Below, piece by piece: positions 55,871-62,926 of a DNA stretch of 64,000 nucleotides. The position numbers and the translations under genes are program-made. The notes beneath the pieces were generated by a model. It searched no databases. It had not been told where the DNA came from and worked only from the letters and a program-made list of their open reading frames with translations. Each line of letters begins with the position of its first letter. Position 1 is the first letter of the stretch. This DNA comes from Actinomycetota bacterium (lineage in GTDB: Bacteria > Actinomycetota > Acidimicrobiia > Acidimicrobiales > RAAP-2): contig WLNI01000001.1 of NCBI GenBank assembly GCA_009699875.1, forward strand, positions 372,001 through 436,000, read 5' to 3'.

Positions 55871-56307
55871 CAAACTTCCTGCTTTGGAAGAGTGAGAGAA
55901 ACTGTTCCTACGACGTGATTCCCCATTGTGTTAGCACCAGCTATCGACACGTCAACAACTCCACGTGCGGGATCGACTTCATCGTCTCTGAGCGCGATCA
56001 CTTCGCCTGTGAAGACCATGGTGTCGTCTGGGTAGTTTGGGACGCCGAGGCGAATATCTACTCTCGATAAGAATCCCCCGGGACCAGTCCAATCAGTGAC
56101 GTATCGTCCAACAAGCCCATTGGTTGTCAGGATGTTCATAAAGATATCCTTACTCCCACGCTCTTTGGCAAGATCGCTGTCGTGATGAACATCTTGGTAG
56201 TCACGGCTCGCCACTGCGCCGGCCACAATCAAGGTCCGTGTGATGGGGATCGAGACCGTCGGCAGTTTCTCTCCAACCGACAGTGAAGGAAAAGTTCGAG
56301 TCTTCAT
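55870..56307 (-). CDS. chsH1: ChsH1-like MaoC enoyl-CoA hydratase subunit
   Basis: A 145-residue single hot-dog MaoC-like protein. ASRDYQDVHHDSDLAKERGS near 54 carries the Asp-His pair of the hydratase motif (D-x(4)-H), and FMNILTTNGLVGRYVTDW follows. In mycobacteria ChsH1 pairs with the N-terminal MaoC of ChsH2 to hydrate the steroid 17(20)-ene-CoA; ChsH1 supplies the catalytic residues. Start and stop overlap the neighbours by one base each, so it is tightly coupled within the igr-like operon. Confidence 0.87.
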   Translation of the reverse strand: MKTRTFPSLSVGEKLPTVSIPITRTLIVAGAVASRDYQDVHHDSDLAKERGSKDIFMNILTTNGLVGRYVTDWTGPGGFLSRVDIRLGVPNYPDDTMVFTGEVIALRDDEVDPARGVVDVSIAGANTMGNHVVGTVSLTLPKQEV

Positions 56308-57446
56308 TAGCGGTGCATGATCTCGTCAGGTCGTTGCGCAATAAGTGTGCCAAGGCGCGAGAGCTGGAGACTTGGGCTCCCGAGCTCAAGTTCAATCTGC
56401 TTGCCCCAAAGGAAGTACCGGTGAATTGGGTACCCAATATCTGCACCAGTTCCCCCGTGCAAGTGCTGTGTGGCATGAACAACGCGTTGACCACGGTCTG
56501 CTGCTTGCCATTTCGCCACTAATACGGACTCAGTAGCCGGAAGATTCCCATCAATCCGCCATGCCGCCTGCCATGCCGTGACTCGAATCGCTTCGAGGTC
56601 AATGGCCGCATCGGCAGCTCGAAGCATTGTCCCTTGGAAAGTAGAAAGCGGCCGGCCGAACTGTTCTCGTTCATTCAAATGCGCCGCCGTCTGGGCTAAG
56701 GCTGCTTCACAGACTCCGATTTGGGTCAATGCCAACGCCGTCATTGCACTGTCGAGCATGAACGCTGTCGCCTCCACCCCACGATCTGGTCCTGCCACCA
56801 GGTCGGCTGGACCAACCGCAACGCTGTCGAAATGCACGTGAGGGTGAACGGCTCGATTTGTCGTTTCCGCTCGCTCGAGTGTGACCCCACTCTGATTCTT
56901 CGAAATCATGGCAACGATCACTCCGTCGCCCTCGATTCGAACAGGAACCAAGATGGCGTCTGCCACGTGGGCAAACGGCACTGCGTTGGCTGTACCACTC
57001 ACGATCCACTCGGATCCTTGAAGAACCGCAGTGAGGGCAGGAAGTTGTCGTGGAGAGGTGCTCACGTCAGCGATCGCTGAGGTCAAGATGGCGTTGCCTG
57101 CAACGACCTGAGGGAGCCACTTTTCTTTTAACGGCGTGGGACCAAATTTTGCCAAGGGGAGGACTCCGCCGACAAGGGTGGCGAGCAGGGGAATTGGCGC
57201 CACAACTTTTCCTTGCTCTTCAAGCATCAGGCCGGCCTCAATGAGACCTCCACCGATCCCACCTAAGACCTCAGGAGTTCCTACGCCGAGTAGATCAGCC
57301 TCTGCGAGGGCACGCCAGAGTTCACGATCAACTCGATCCGTGGTGGCTTCGATCTCGGCAACTCGATCAGGCGTCACCATGCCAGCAAAAATTCCACTGG
57401 CGGTCTCTCGAATGGCATGTTGTTCATCAGTAAAATCAAAATCCAT
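56307..57446 (-). CDS. FadE28-like acyl-CoA dehydrogenase subunit (ChsE1-like)
   Basis: A 379-residue ACAD-fold protein starting MDFDFTDEQHAIRETASG. The FAD-binding NEREQFGRPLSTFQG near 265 and TQHLHGGTGADIGYPIHRYF near 335 are intact, while the AGSD-type substrate loop of the mid-domain is degenerate (IADVSTSPRQLP). This is the pattern of the smaller subunit of the heteromeric steroid acyl-CoA dehydrogenases (FadE28 of ChsE1-ChsE2). Its partner is the FadE29-like gene two positions upstream in the same operon. Confidence 0.82.
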   Translation of the reverse strand: MDFDFTDEQHAIRETASGIFAGMVTPDRVAEIEATTDRVDRELWRALAEADLLGVGTPEVLGGIGGGLIEAGLMLEEQGKVVAPIPLLATLVGGVLPLAKFGPTPLKEKWLPQVVAGNAILTSAIADVSTSPRQLPALTAVLQGSEWIVSGTANAVPFAHVADAILVPVRIEGDGVIVAMISKNQSGVTLERAETTNRAVHPHVHFDSVAVGPADLVAGPDRGVEATAFMLDSAMTALALTQIGVCEAALAQTAAHLNEREQFGRPLSTFQGTMLRAADAAIDLEAIRVTAWQAAWRIDGNLPATESVLVAKWQAADRGQRVVHATQHLHGGTGADIGYPIHRYFLWGKQIELELGSPSLQLSRLGTLIAQRPDEIMHR

Positions 57447-57459
57447 GAGATCTACTTTC

Positions 57460-58458
57460 CTATGAGGCTGCCGAGATAAAGATCGGCAGGCTGAGTTCAT
57501 CATCTAATTTGTCGATTCGTGCCTGAACACGCATTCCAATTGCGATCGAGTCAACGTCAAGATCCAAGTTCGCCACAATGCGTGTTCCCTCGTCTAAGGC
57601 AATCAACCCAATCGGGAGTGGGTACTCAAATGAAGGGACCTGTGGGTAGTGGACCACGACGAAGCTGTAGATCTCTCCTGCTCCAGCTGACTCAACGGTG
57701 TCCCACTCCAATGACCCACACGCGCCACAACCGGGCAGTGATGGATGGCGGAGCGTTCCACATTCTGTGCAGTGTTGAATCAGGAGTTTGCCGGCCTTGA
57801 GCCCTTCATAGAAATACTCATTATCTTGTGTGATGGCTGGGCGAGGCCGTGGCGGCATTGTCGGCGCTTGCGCACCAGGAGCGAACTTCAAAATACGAAA
57901 TCTCATTGTTCCAACGTGCTCTGCCGACGTGATTGCGTTGGTTCGACCTTCTGGATCCTCAGGGAACGAGTCATCAACAACGTAGAAGTCCGAGCGTGTG
58001 GTCGAAAACCGACCTACCCCAAGTCCTGTCTTTTTCACGTCGCTGATCGTTTCAATCACCGACGACACGGCAATGCGCTCGCCGGGCTTCAGGGGGCGAA
58101 GATACTCCTGCTCGCAGTTTGTTGCGACGACTGACGTAAAGCCTTCTTCATCTAAGAGTCGCATCATGCGATCGTTTGGGTGCTCGATCTCTTTTACTTG
58201 GCCACGCTGCGAATCGCGCTCAAGTGTTCCTGTGAGTCCCACCATTGACCACGCTTGGAGCATGGTCGGTGGAGCAATCACACTTTCGAGACCAACTTCT
58301 AGGGCGGCTCCAGCGTCAACGTAGATGGGATTGGCGTCACCCATTGCTTCAACCCAATGTCGAATCATTGGTTCATTCACTGGGTCAAGACCAACCCAAG
58401 GCGGACCGGTTGATTGACCAACGAGTTCAGCGAGCGAGTGGGAGTGGTCTTGGGTCAC
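57460..58458 (-). CDS. chsH2: ChsH2-like fusion: MaoC-type hydratase domain + DUF35
   Basis: A 332-residue two-domain protein. Residues 1-185 are a MaoC_N/FAS1-type hot dog (WVEAMGDANPIYVD near 32, VIAPPTMLQAWSM near 59). Residues 205-332 are DUF35 with a zinc ribbon CTECGTLRHPSLPGCGACGS near 238 and an OB fold. In the steroid pathway the MaoC part pairs with ChsH1, and the DUF35 part docks Ltp2, coupling hydration with aldol cleavage. GTG start at 58458. The gene ends 13 bp before the FadE28-like start codon. Confidence 0.88.
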   Translation of the reverse strand: MTQDHSHSLAELVGQSTGPPWVGLDPVNEPMIRHWVEAMGDANPIYVDAGAALEVGLESVIAPPTMLQAWSMVGLTGTLERDSQRGQVKEIEHPNDRMMRLLDEEGFTSVVATNCEQEYLRPLKPGERIAVSSVIETISDVKKTGLGVGRFSTTRSDFYVVDDSFPEDPEGRTNAITSAEHVGTMRFRILKFAPGAQAPTMPPRPRPAITQDNEYFYEGLKAGKLLIQHCTECGTLRHPSLPGCGACGSLEWDTVESAGAGEIYSFVVVHYPQVPSFEYPLPIGLIALDEGTRIVANLDLDVDSIAIGMRVQARIDKLDDELSLPIFISAAS

Positions 58459-58478
58459 GAAGGAGGTCCTGGAGTTAC

Positions 58479-59657
58479 TTAGCGCTTGGCGCGTTTCATG
58501 CCTAAGCCTGCCATGGCCAAGATCTCACGCTGGACTTCGTTGACACCGCCACCAAAGGTATTGATCTGAGCCTGACGTGCTGAGGTTTCTAAGCGACCTT
58601 CGAGAATGGCTCCTGGTGAATTTGGTGCGAGATACCCCGCTGAGCCGACGATGCCAAGAAGTAATCGGTAGATCTCAATGATGCGTTCTGTCCCAAAGAC
58701 CTTCATCGCCGAAGAGTCCGCAGCACCGACTTCGTCGCGAGCAACGAGGACCGCCATTCGCCAGTTCAGTAACCACATCGCTTGGAGCTCCGCGTCACAT
58801 CGAGCCAAGTCCTGAGAGACCCAGTCATGATCAATCACGCGAGATCCGTCATCAAGGACTGTCTCTCGAGCCCAGTCAGCCACCTGCGCAAAAAGCTTGT
58901 GTCCGAGTCCAGCCCAGGCGGCCAGGCCAACACGCTCGTGGTTGAGCTGCATGGTGATCATTCTCCAGCCTTCATTTTCCTGGCCAACCAACTCCGTGAC
59001 CGGGACTCTGACGTCTTGGTAGTAGGTCGCAGTCGTTGAAATACCACCAACCGTCATAATCGGACTCCACTCAAAACCTTCAGCAGAAGTTGGAACGCAG
59101 ATGATCGAAATTCCTTTGTGCTTCGGGGCATCGACGTCCGTGCGGCAGGCAAGCCAGATGTAGTCAGCATCATTGGCCCCCGAGGTGTAGATCTTGTTCC
59201 CGTTGATGACGTACTCGTCTCCGTCCTTGACCGCACGTGTACTCAGTGCAGCGAGATCTGTTCCAGCTTGTGGCTCGGTATAGCCAATAGCGAAGATCAA
59301 TTCACCGGCGAGAATCTTGGGAAGGTAAAACGATTTCATCTCATCGGTTCCGTACGTCATCATCGTTGGACCGACGGTATTGATCGTCACGAAGGGGAAT
59401 GGGGCCCCGGCTCGACGAGTCTCATCAAAGAAAATAAATTGGTCGGTCGCTGGTCGACCCTGACCACCAAACTCTTGTGGCCACCCAATACCGAGCCAGC
59501 CGTCTTTTCCCATGCGCATGACGACGTCTCGCCACACTTCTCCGCCTTCACCCGCCGCTGCGAGTCCGTCCCGAACCTCAGGGGTCAGGATCTCTTCGTA
59601 GTACGCGCGCAGTTCGTGGCGAAGTGCCATCTGCTCAGTTGTCTCTTCAAGGAACAT
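58479..59657 (-). CDS. FadE29-like acyl-CoA dehydrogenase subunit (ChsE2-like)
   Basis: A 392-residue ACAD. KDGWLGIGWPQEFGGQG near 51, IGYTEPQAGTDLAALST near 122 and DEYVINGNKIYTSGANDADYI in two parts near 143 are strong FadE29 features. The C-terminus INTFGGGVNEVQREI has Gly where MCAD-type enzymes hold the catalytic Glu, and the RxxFG FAD motif found in the FadE28-like partner is absent, consistent with an alpha2beta2 enzyme. AAAGGAGG lies 11 nt before the ATG at 59657. First gene of the igr-like operon. Confidence 0.87.
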   Translation of the reverse strand: MFLEETTEQMALRHELRAYYEEILTPEVRDGLAAAGEGGEVWRDVVMRMGKDGWLGIGWPQEFGGQGRPATDQFIFFDETRRAGAPFPFVTINTVGPTMMTYGTDEMKSFYLPKILAGELIFAIGYTEPQAGTDLAALSTRAVKDGDEYVINGNKIYTSGANDADYIWLACRTDVDAPKHKGISIICVPTSAEGFEWSPIMTVGGISTTATYYQDVRVPVTELVGQENEGWRMITMQLNHERVGLAAWAGLGHKLFAQVADWARETVLDDGSRVIDHDWVSQDLARCDAELQAMWLLNWRMAVLVARDEVGAADSSAMKVFGTERIIEIYRLLLGIVGSAGYLAPNSPGAILEGRLETSARQAQINTFGGGVNEVQREILAMAGLGMKRAKR

Positions 59658-59707
59658 TAGATTCTGGCCTCCTTTAGCCTCTTGATCACTTTAGCGACCA
59701 GAGAAAA

Positions 59708-59721
59708 TGTAACATGTTCTA
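59708..59721. promoter_or_regulatory. KstR-like operator 1 (igr-like operon side)
   Basis: TGTAACATGTTCTA matches the KstR consensus TnnAACnnGTTnnA at all eight fixed positions, with the complete GTTCTA half. It lies 51 bp upstream of the FadE29-like start codon, over the expected promoter. KstR is the TetR repressor of steroid catabolism in Mycobacterium and Rhodococcus; no kstR gene is in the window. Confidence 0.8.
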
Positions 59722-59785
59722 GTTCTTAGGTACGAGCCTATTTTCGTAGCCTAAAGGCAAGACCTCTCTCCCCGGTTATCATCAC

Positions 59786-59799
59786 TGAAACGTGTTCTA
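59786..59799. promoter_or_regulatory. KstR-like operator 2 (flavin-enzyme side)
   Basis: TGAAACGTGTTCTA matches TnnAACnnGTTnnA at all eight fixed positions and shares GTTCTA with operator 1. It lies 36 bp upstream of the luciferase-like gene at 59835 and 64 bp from operator 1, so each divergent unit has its own copy. Confidence 0.8.
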
Positions 59800-59834
59800 G
59801 CCGCTCGAGAGATCCTGGGGTAAGGAGGAGTTTC

Positions 59835-60728
59835 ATGCGGTTTCACCAGTCGGTGACGTTCTTAGAGATGGATGAGCTCCTCGATATCGCTCGCGTGAGT
59901 GAGGACCTGGGATACGACGGAATCTACGTCTCAGACCATCTCTTCAACCCTCGTTCCCTCGAGTCTCGCTACACCTATTCCAAGGCCGACGACGGCGCCC
60001 CCTTCTGGGAGAAGGACGAGTCCTGGCCTGACCCCATGACGTTGATCTCGGCCATGGCTGCGGTCACCTCACGGATCACCTTTACCACTGGCGTCTATAT
60101 CGCTCCACTCAGAGATCTCATTACCGTAACGAAGTCGGTTGGGACCACCGCTGTTCTTTCAAAGAATCGAGTGCGTCTTGGCGTCGGAGTCGGATGGTGC
60201 AAAGAGGAGTTCGATCAAACCGGCCAAGACTTCACTACTCGCGGAAAGCGTCTCGATGAGATGATCCCAGCGCTTCGAGCACTCTGGTCAGGAGGCTGGG
60301 TTGAGTACCACGGGGAGTACTACGACGTCCCTGAATGTCAGATCAACCCGTCGCCAACGCAACCAATCCCAATTCTTGGCGGCGGCCACTCTGCCCCCGC
60401 GTTCCGGCGGGCCTCGACACTCTGCGATGGATGGATCGCAGCGGGGGCCTACTCCGAGGAAGATGCCTGGACCCACCTGGCGACGCTCAAAGAACAGTTG
60501 GCAGCGAACGGAAGAGAGCATGATCCGTTTTCGATCTACATGTCGATCTTTGAAATACCCAATGTGGATCTCTATCGCCGATTTGAAGACGCAGGCGTCA
60601 CCGACTTGATCTGTGCCCCGTGGATGATGGTCCCACAAGACACACCCACGGAACAGCTTGCAGAAAAGAGAATTGAAGAGATGACCCGTTTTGCCGAGGA
60701 GATTATTATTCCGATGAAAGGAACCTGA
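59835..60728 (+). CDS. Luciferase-like (LLM-class, probably F420-dependent) oxidoreductase A
   Basis: A 297-residue TIM-barrel enzyme with an ideal TAAGGAGG site before the ATG. IARVSEDLGYDGIYVSDHLF near 18, RITFTTGVYIAPLRDLI near 80, RVRLGVGVGWCKEEFDQTG near 112 and IPILGGGHSAPAFRRASTLC near 185 place it in the F420-dependent LLM subfamily common in mycobacteria. The substrate is unknown. It is the first gene behind KstR-like operator 2, so it is likely induced together with steroid side-chain genes. Confidence 0.88.
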   Translation: MRFHQSVTFLEMDELLDIARVSEDLGYDGIYVSDHLFNPRSLESRYTYSKADDGAPFWEKDESWPDPMTLISAMAAVTSRITFTTGVYIAPLRDLITVTKSVGTTAVLSKNRVRLGVGVGWCKEEFDQTGQDFTTRGKRLDEMIPALRALWSGGWVEYHGEYYDVPECQINPSPTQPIPILGGGHSAPAFRRASTLCDGWIAAGAYSEEDAWTHLATLKEQLAANGREHDPFSIYMSIFEIPNVDLYRRFEDAGVTDLICAPWMMVPQDTPTEQLAEKRIEEMTRFAEEIIIPMKGT

Positions 60729-60729
60729 G

Positions 60730-61764
60730 ATGAAAGATCTGAAACTTGGACTCCAACTTGGTTACTGGAGCGCGGGTCCTCCACCGAACGCCACTGAACT
60801 CGTCGCCGAAGCGGAACGCTTAGCGTTCGACTCAATTTGGACCGCTGAATCCTATGGATCAGATGCACTGACACCTCTTGCCTGGTGGGGAGCTGCAACA
60901 AACAATGTCCGACTTGGCACGTCACTCTGCCAACTTTCCGCTCGCTCACCTGCTGCGATGGCCATGGCAGCCATGACACTCGATCACCTCTCTGGTGGAC
61001 GATTTGTCCTCGGGCTTGGCGTCTCTGGGCCACAAGTAGTCGAAGGTTGGTATGGAGCCCCGTTTCCAAAGCCACTGGCGCGAACCCGCGAGTACGTCGA
61101 CATCGTTCGCAAAGTCCTGTTGCGCGATCAGCCCGTCACAAACGACGGAGAGCACTACCCTCTCCCCTATCCCGGTGGGATGAATCTTGGCAAGCCCCTG
61201 AAATCGATTGTGCATCCCCTCCGCAACGACATCCCCATCATCTTGGGGGCTGAAGGTCCAAAGAACGTGGCGTTGGCGGCCGAAATCGCGGATGGGTGGT
61301 TTCCCATTTTCTTTGCCCCGAAGGCCATGGGGAGTTTTCAAGCTGCACTTGACGAAGGATTCGCCCGGGAGGGAGCTCGACGAAGTGCAAAGGATTTCGA
61401 AGTCTTAGCCTTTGCTCCCACCATCATCCACGATGACGTGGAAGCCGCTGCTGATCTCTATCGACCAGCAGTCGCCCTTTACGTTGGTGGCATGGGAGCC
61501 AAAGAGGTGAACTTCCACTTCGATGTCTTCTGTCGGATGGGCTATGAAGCCGAAGCCACCAAAATCCAAGATCTCTACCTTGATGGCAAGAAGGACGAAG
61601 CAGCTGCGGCAGTGCCAACACAGATGGTTGAAGACATCGCCTTGGTCGGACCAAAAGAGAAGATCCGAGATGATCTTGAAGGCTGGCGTGAGTCGATGGC
61701 AACGTCACTGTTAATTAACGGCGACATCGCCACCATGCGCACAATGGCCGAACTTCTCGGCTGA
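60730..61764 (+). CDS. Luciferase-like (LLM-class) oxidoreductase B
   Basis: A 344-residue F420-dependent LLM-type protein, starting 2 bp after oxidoreductase A and thus its operon partner. AERLAFDSIWTAESYGSDAL near 28, VRLGTSLCQLSARSPAAMAM near 58, GGRFVLGLGVSGPQVVEGWY near 85 and ILGAEGPKNVALAAEIADGW near 174 are characteristic. It is not closely similar to A, so the two do not look like a simple duplication. Similar proteins are sometimes annotated as F420-dependent steroid or acyl-CoA-linked oxidoreductases; function unknown. Confidence 0.88.
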   Translation: MKDLKLGLQLGYWSAGPPPNATELVAEAERLAFDSIWTAESYGSDALTPLAWWGAATNNVRLGTSLCQLSARSPAAMAMAAMTLDHLSGGRFVLGLGVSGPQVVEGWYGAPFPKPLARTREYVDIVRKVLLRDQPVTNDGEHYPLPYPGGMNLGKPLKSIVHPLRNDIPIILGAEGPKNVALAAEIADGWFPIFFAPKAMGSFQAALDEGFAREGARRSAKDFEVLAFAPTIIHDDVEAAADLYRPAVALYVGGMGAKEVNFHFDVFCRMGYEAEATKIQDLYLDGKKDEAAAAVPTQMVEDIALVGPKEKIRDDLEGWRESMATSLLINGDIATMRTMAELLG

Positions 61765-61771
61765 GGTTTCT

Positions 61772-62908
61772 CTAGGCGCTTGCGGCCATGCTGGCGCCGA
61801 TTGCCAACACGTTGGCCGTTGCCCCACCGAGAGTTAATTCAATCTGGCGGGTGAGCAAGAAAAAACGATGCAAGGGATAGTCGCGGTCAACGCCGACGCC
61901 ACCGTGGACATGGGTTGAGGCGTGCACAACACGCTGCCCCCCATCTGCGGCCCAGAACTTCGCGATTGCTGTCTGATCAACGGCGTCGAGGCCCTCGCTG
62001 ATTCGCCAGGCGGCCTGAAGAGCGGTGAGGCGAATTGCCTCTGCATCGACGTAGGCATCAGCCATACGCTGGCCGACGGCCTGAAACGTGGCGATCTTCT
62101 TATCAAACTGTTCTCGCTCTGAGGTGTACTCCGCACCGAGACGAACTGCTGAGGTCACCGCTCCGGCTTCCATGGTGCACAACGCTGAGGTGTAGCGAGT
62201 CACAATTGACGAAAGAATCTCCGCTCCATCTGCCTCCGTACCACCGAGCAAGTTCGATGCATCAATCTTTACGTCTTTCAAGGTGACGATGGCCTCTGGA
62301 CGAGATGCGGCGTCTTGTCGTTCTGTTGTGACTGCATCTGCGGTCACCAAAAACACACCGACGTCCCCCGAAGCCAAGGTGGCCGGAATGAGAAAGAGGT
62401 CTGCTCGAAGCCCCGAGGCAACACATGCTTTGGTTCCATTGAGAACAAAACCACCATCAACACTCTGTGCGGTCGTGGTGGGAGCCGACATCGCGTCCGC
62501 AACAAGTTCTCCTACGAGTTCCGCTGTCGTGACCGTGGCGACGACTTCTCCCGCTGAAATCTTTGGAAGCCACTGAGACTTTTGGTCGTCAGTAGCAAAA
62601 CGCGCCAATGTATCGGCGACCCCCACCAAGGTTTCGACGACGGGGGCATACGCTGCGGTGAGACCTGCGACTTCAATAATTTGGCTCAGGGCAACAAAAT
62701 CGAGGCCAGCACCTCCGTACACTTCAGGTAATCCAATGCCGAGAAGCCCTGCATCTGCGAGCGCAGACCACAGCTTCTCGTCAAAGGGGCCTCGTGCATC
62801 GTCTGCAGTTTCAATTTCCTTTAAGCGCTCAAGCGTTGCCTGTCCCGTGAAGATCTGAAGGGCGAGATCCCGGACGGCTTGTTGTTCTTCTGTGAGTGAA
62901 AAATCCAT
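61772..62908 (-). CDS. FadE27-like acyl-CoA dehydrogenase subunit (ChsE5-like)
   Basis: A 378-residue ACAD starting MDFSLTEEQQAVRDLALQ. SEREQFDKKIATFQAVGQRM near 256 (FAD motif), KFWAADGGQRVVHASTHVHG near 315 and GVGVDRDYPLHRFFLLTRQI near 336 follow the FadE27 pattern. In M. tuberculosis FadE26-FadE27 (ChsE4-ChsE5) form the heterotetramer that dehydrogenates the longer steroid side-chain CoA. It follows the FadE26-like gene by 18 bp in the same order as in mycobacteria. Confidence 0.85.
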   Translation of the reverse strand: MDFSLTEEQQAVRDLALQIFTGQATLERLKEIETADDARGPFDEKLWSALADAGLLGIGLPEVYGGAGLDFVALSQIIEVAGLTAAYAPVVETLVGVADTLARFATDDQKSQWLPKISAGEVVATVTTAELVGELVADAMSAPTTTAQSVDGGFVLNGTKACVASGLRADLFLIPATLASGDVGVFLVTADAVTTERQDAASRPEAIVTLKDVKIDASNLLGGTEADGAEILSSIVTRYTSALCTMEAGAVTSAVRLGAEYTSEREQFDKKIATFQAVGQRMADAYVDAEAIRLTALQAAWRISEGLDAVDQTAIAKFWAADGGQRVVHASTHVHGGVGVDRDYPLHRFFLLTRQIELTLGGATANVLAIGASMAASA

Positions 62909-62926
62909 GAGGTTCCTGTTCTGTCG

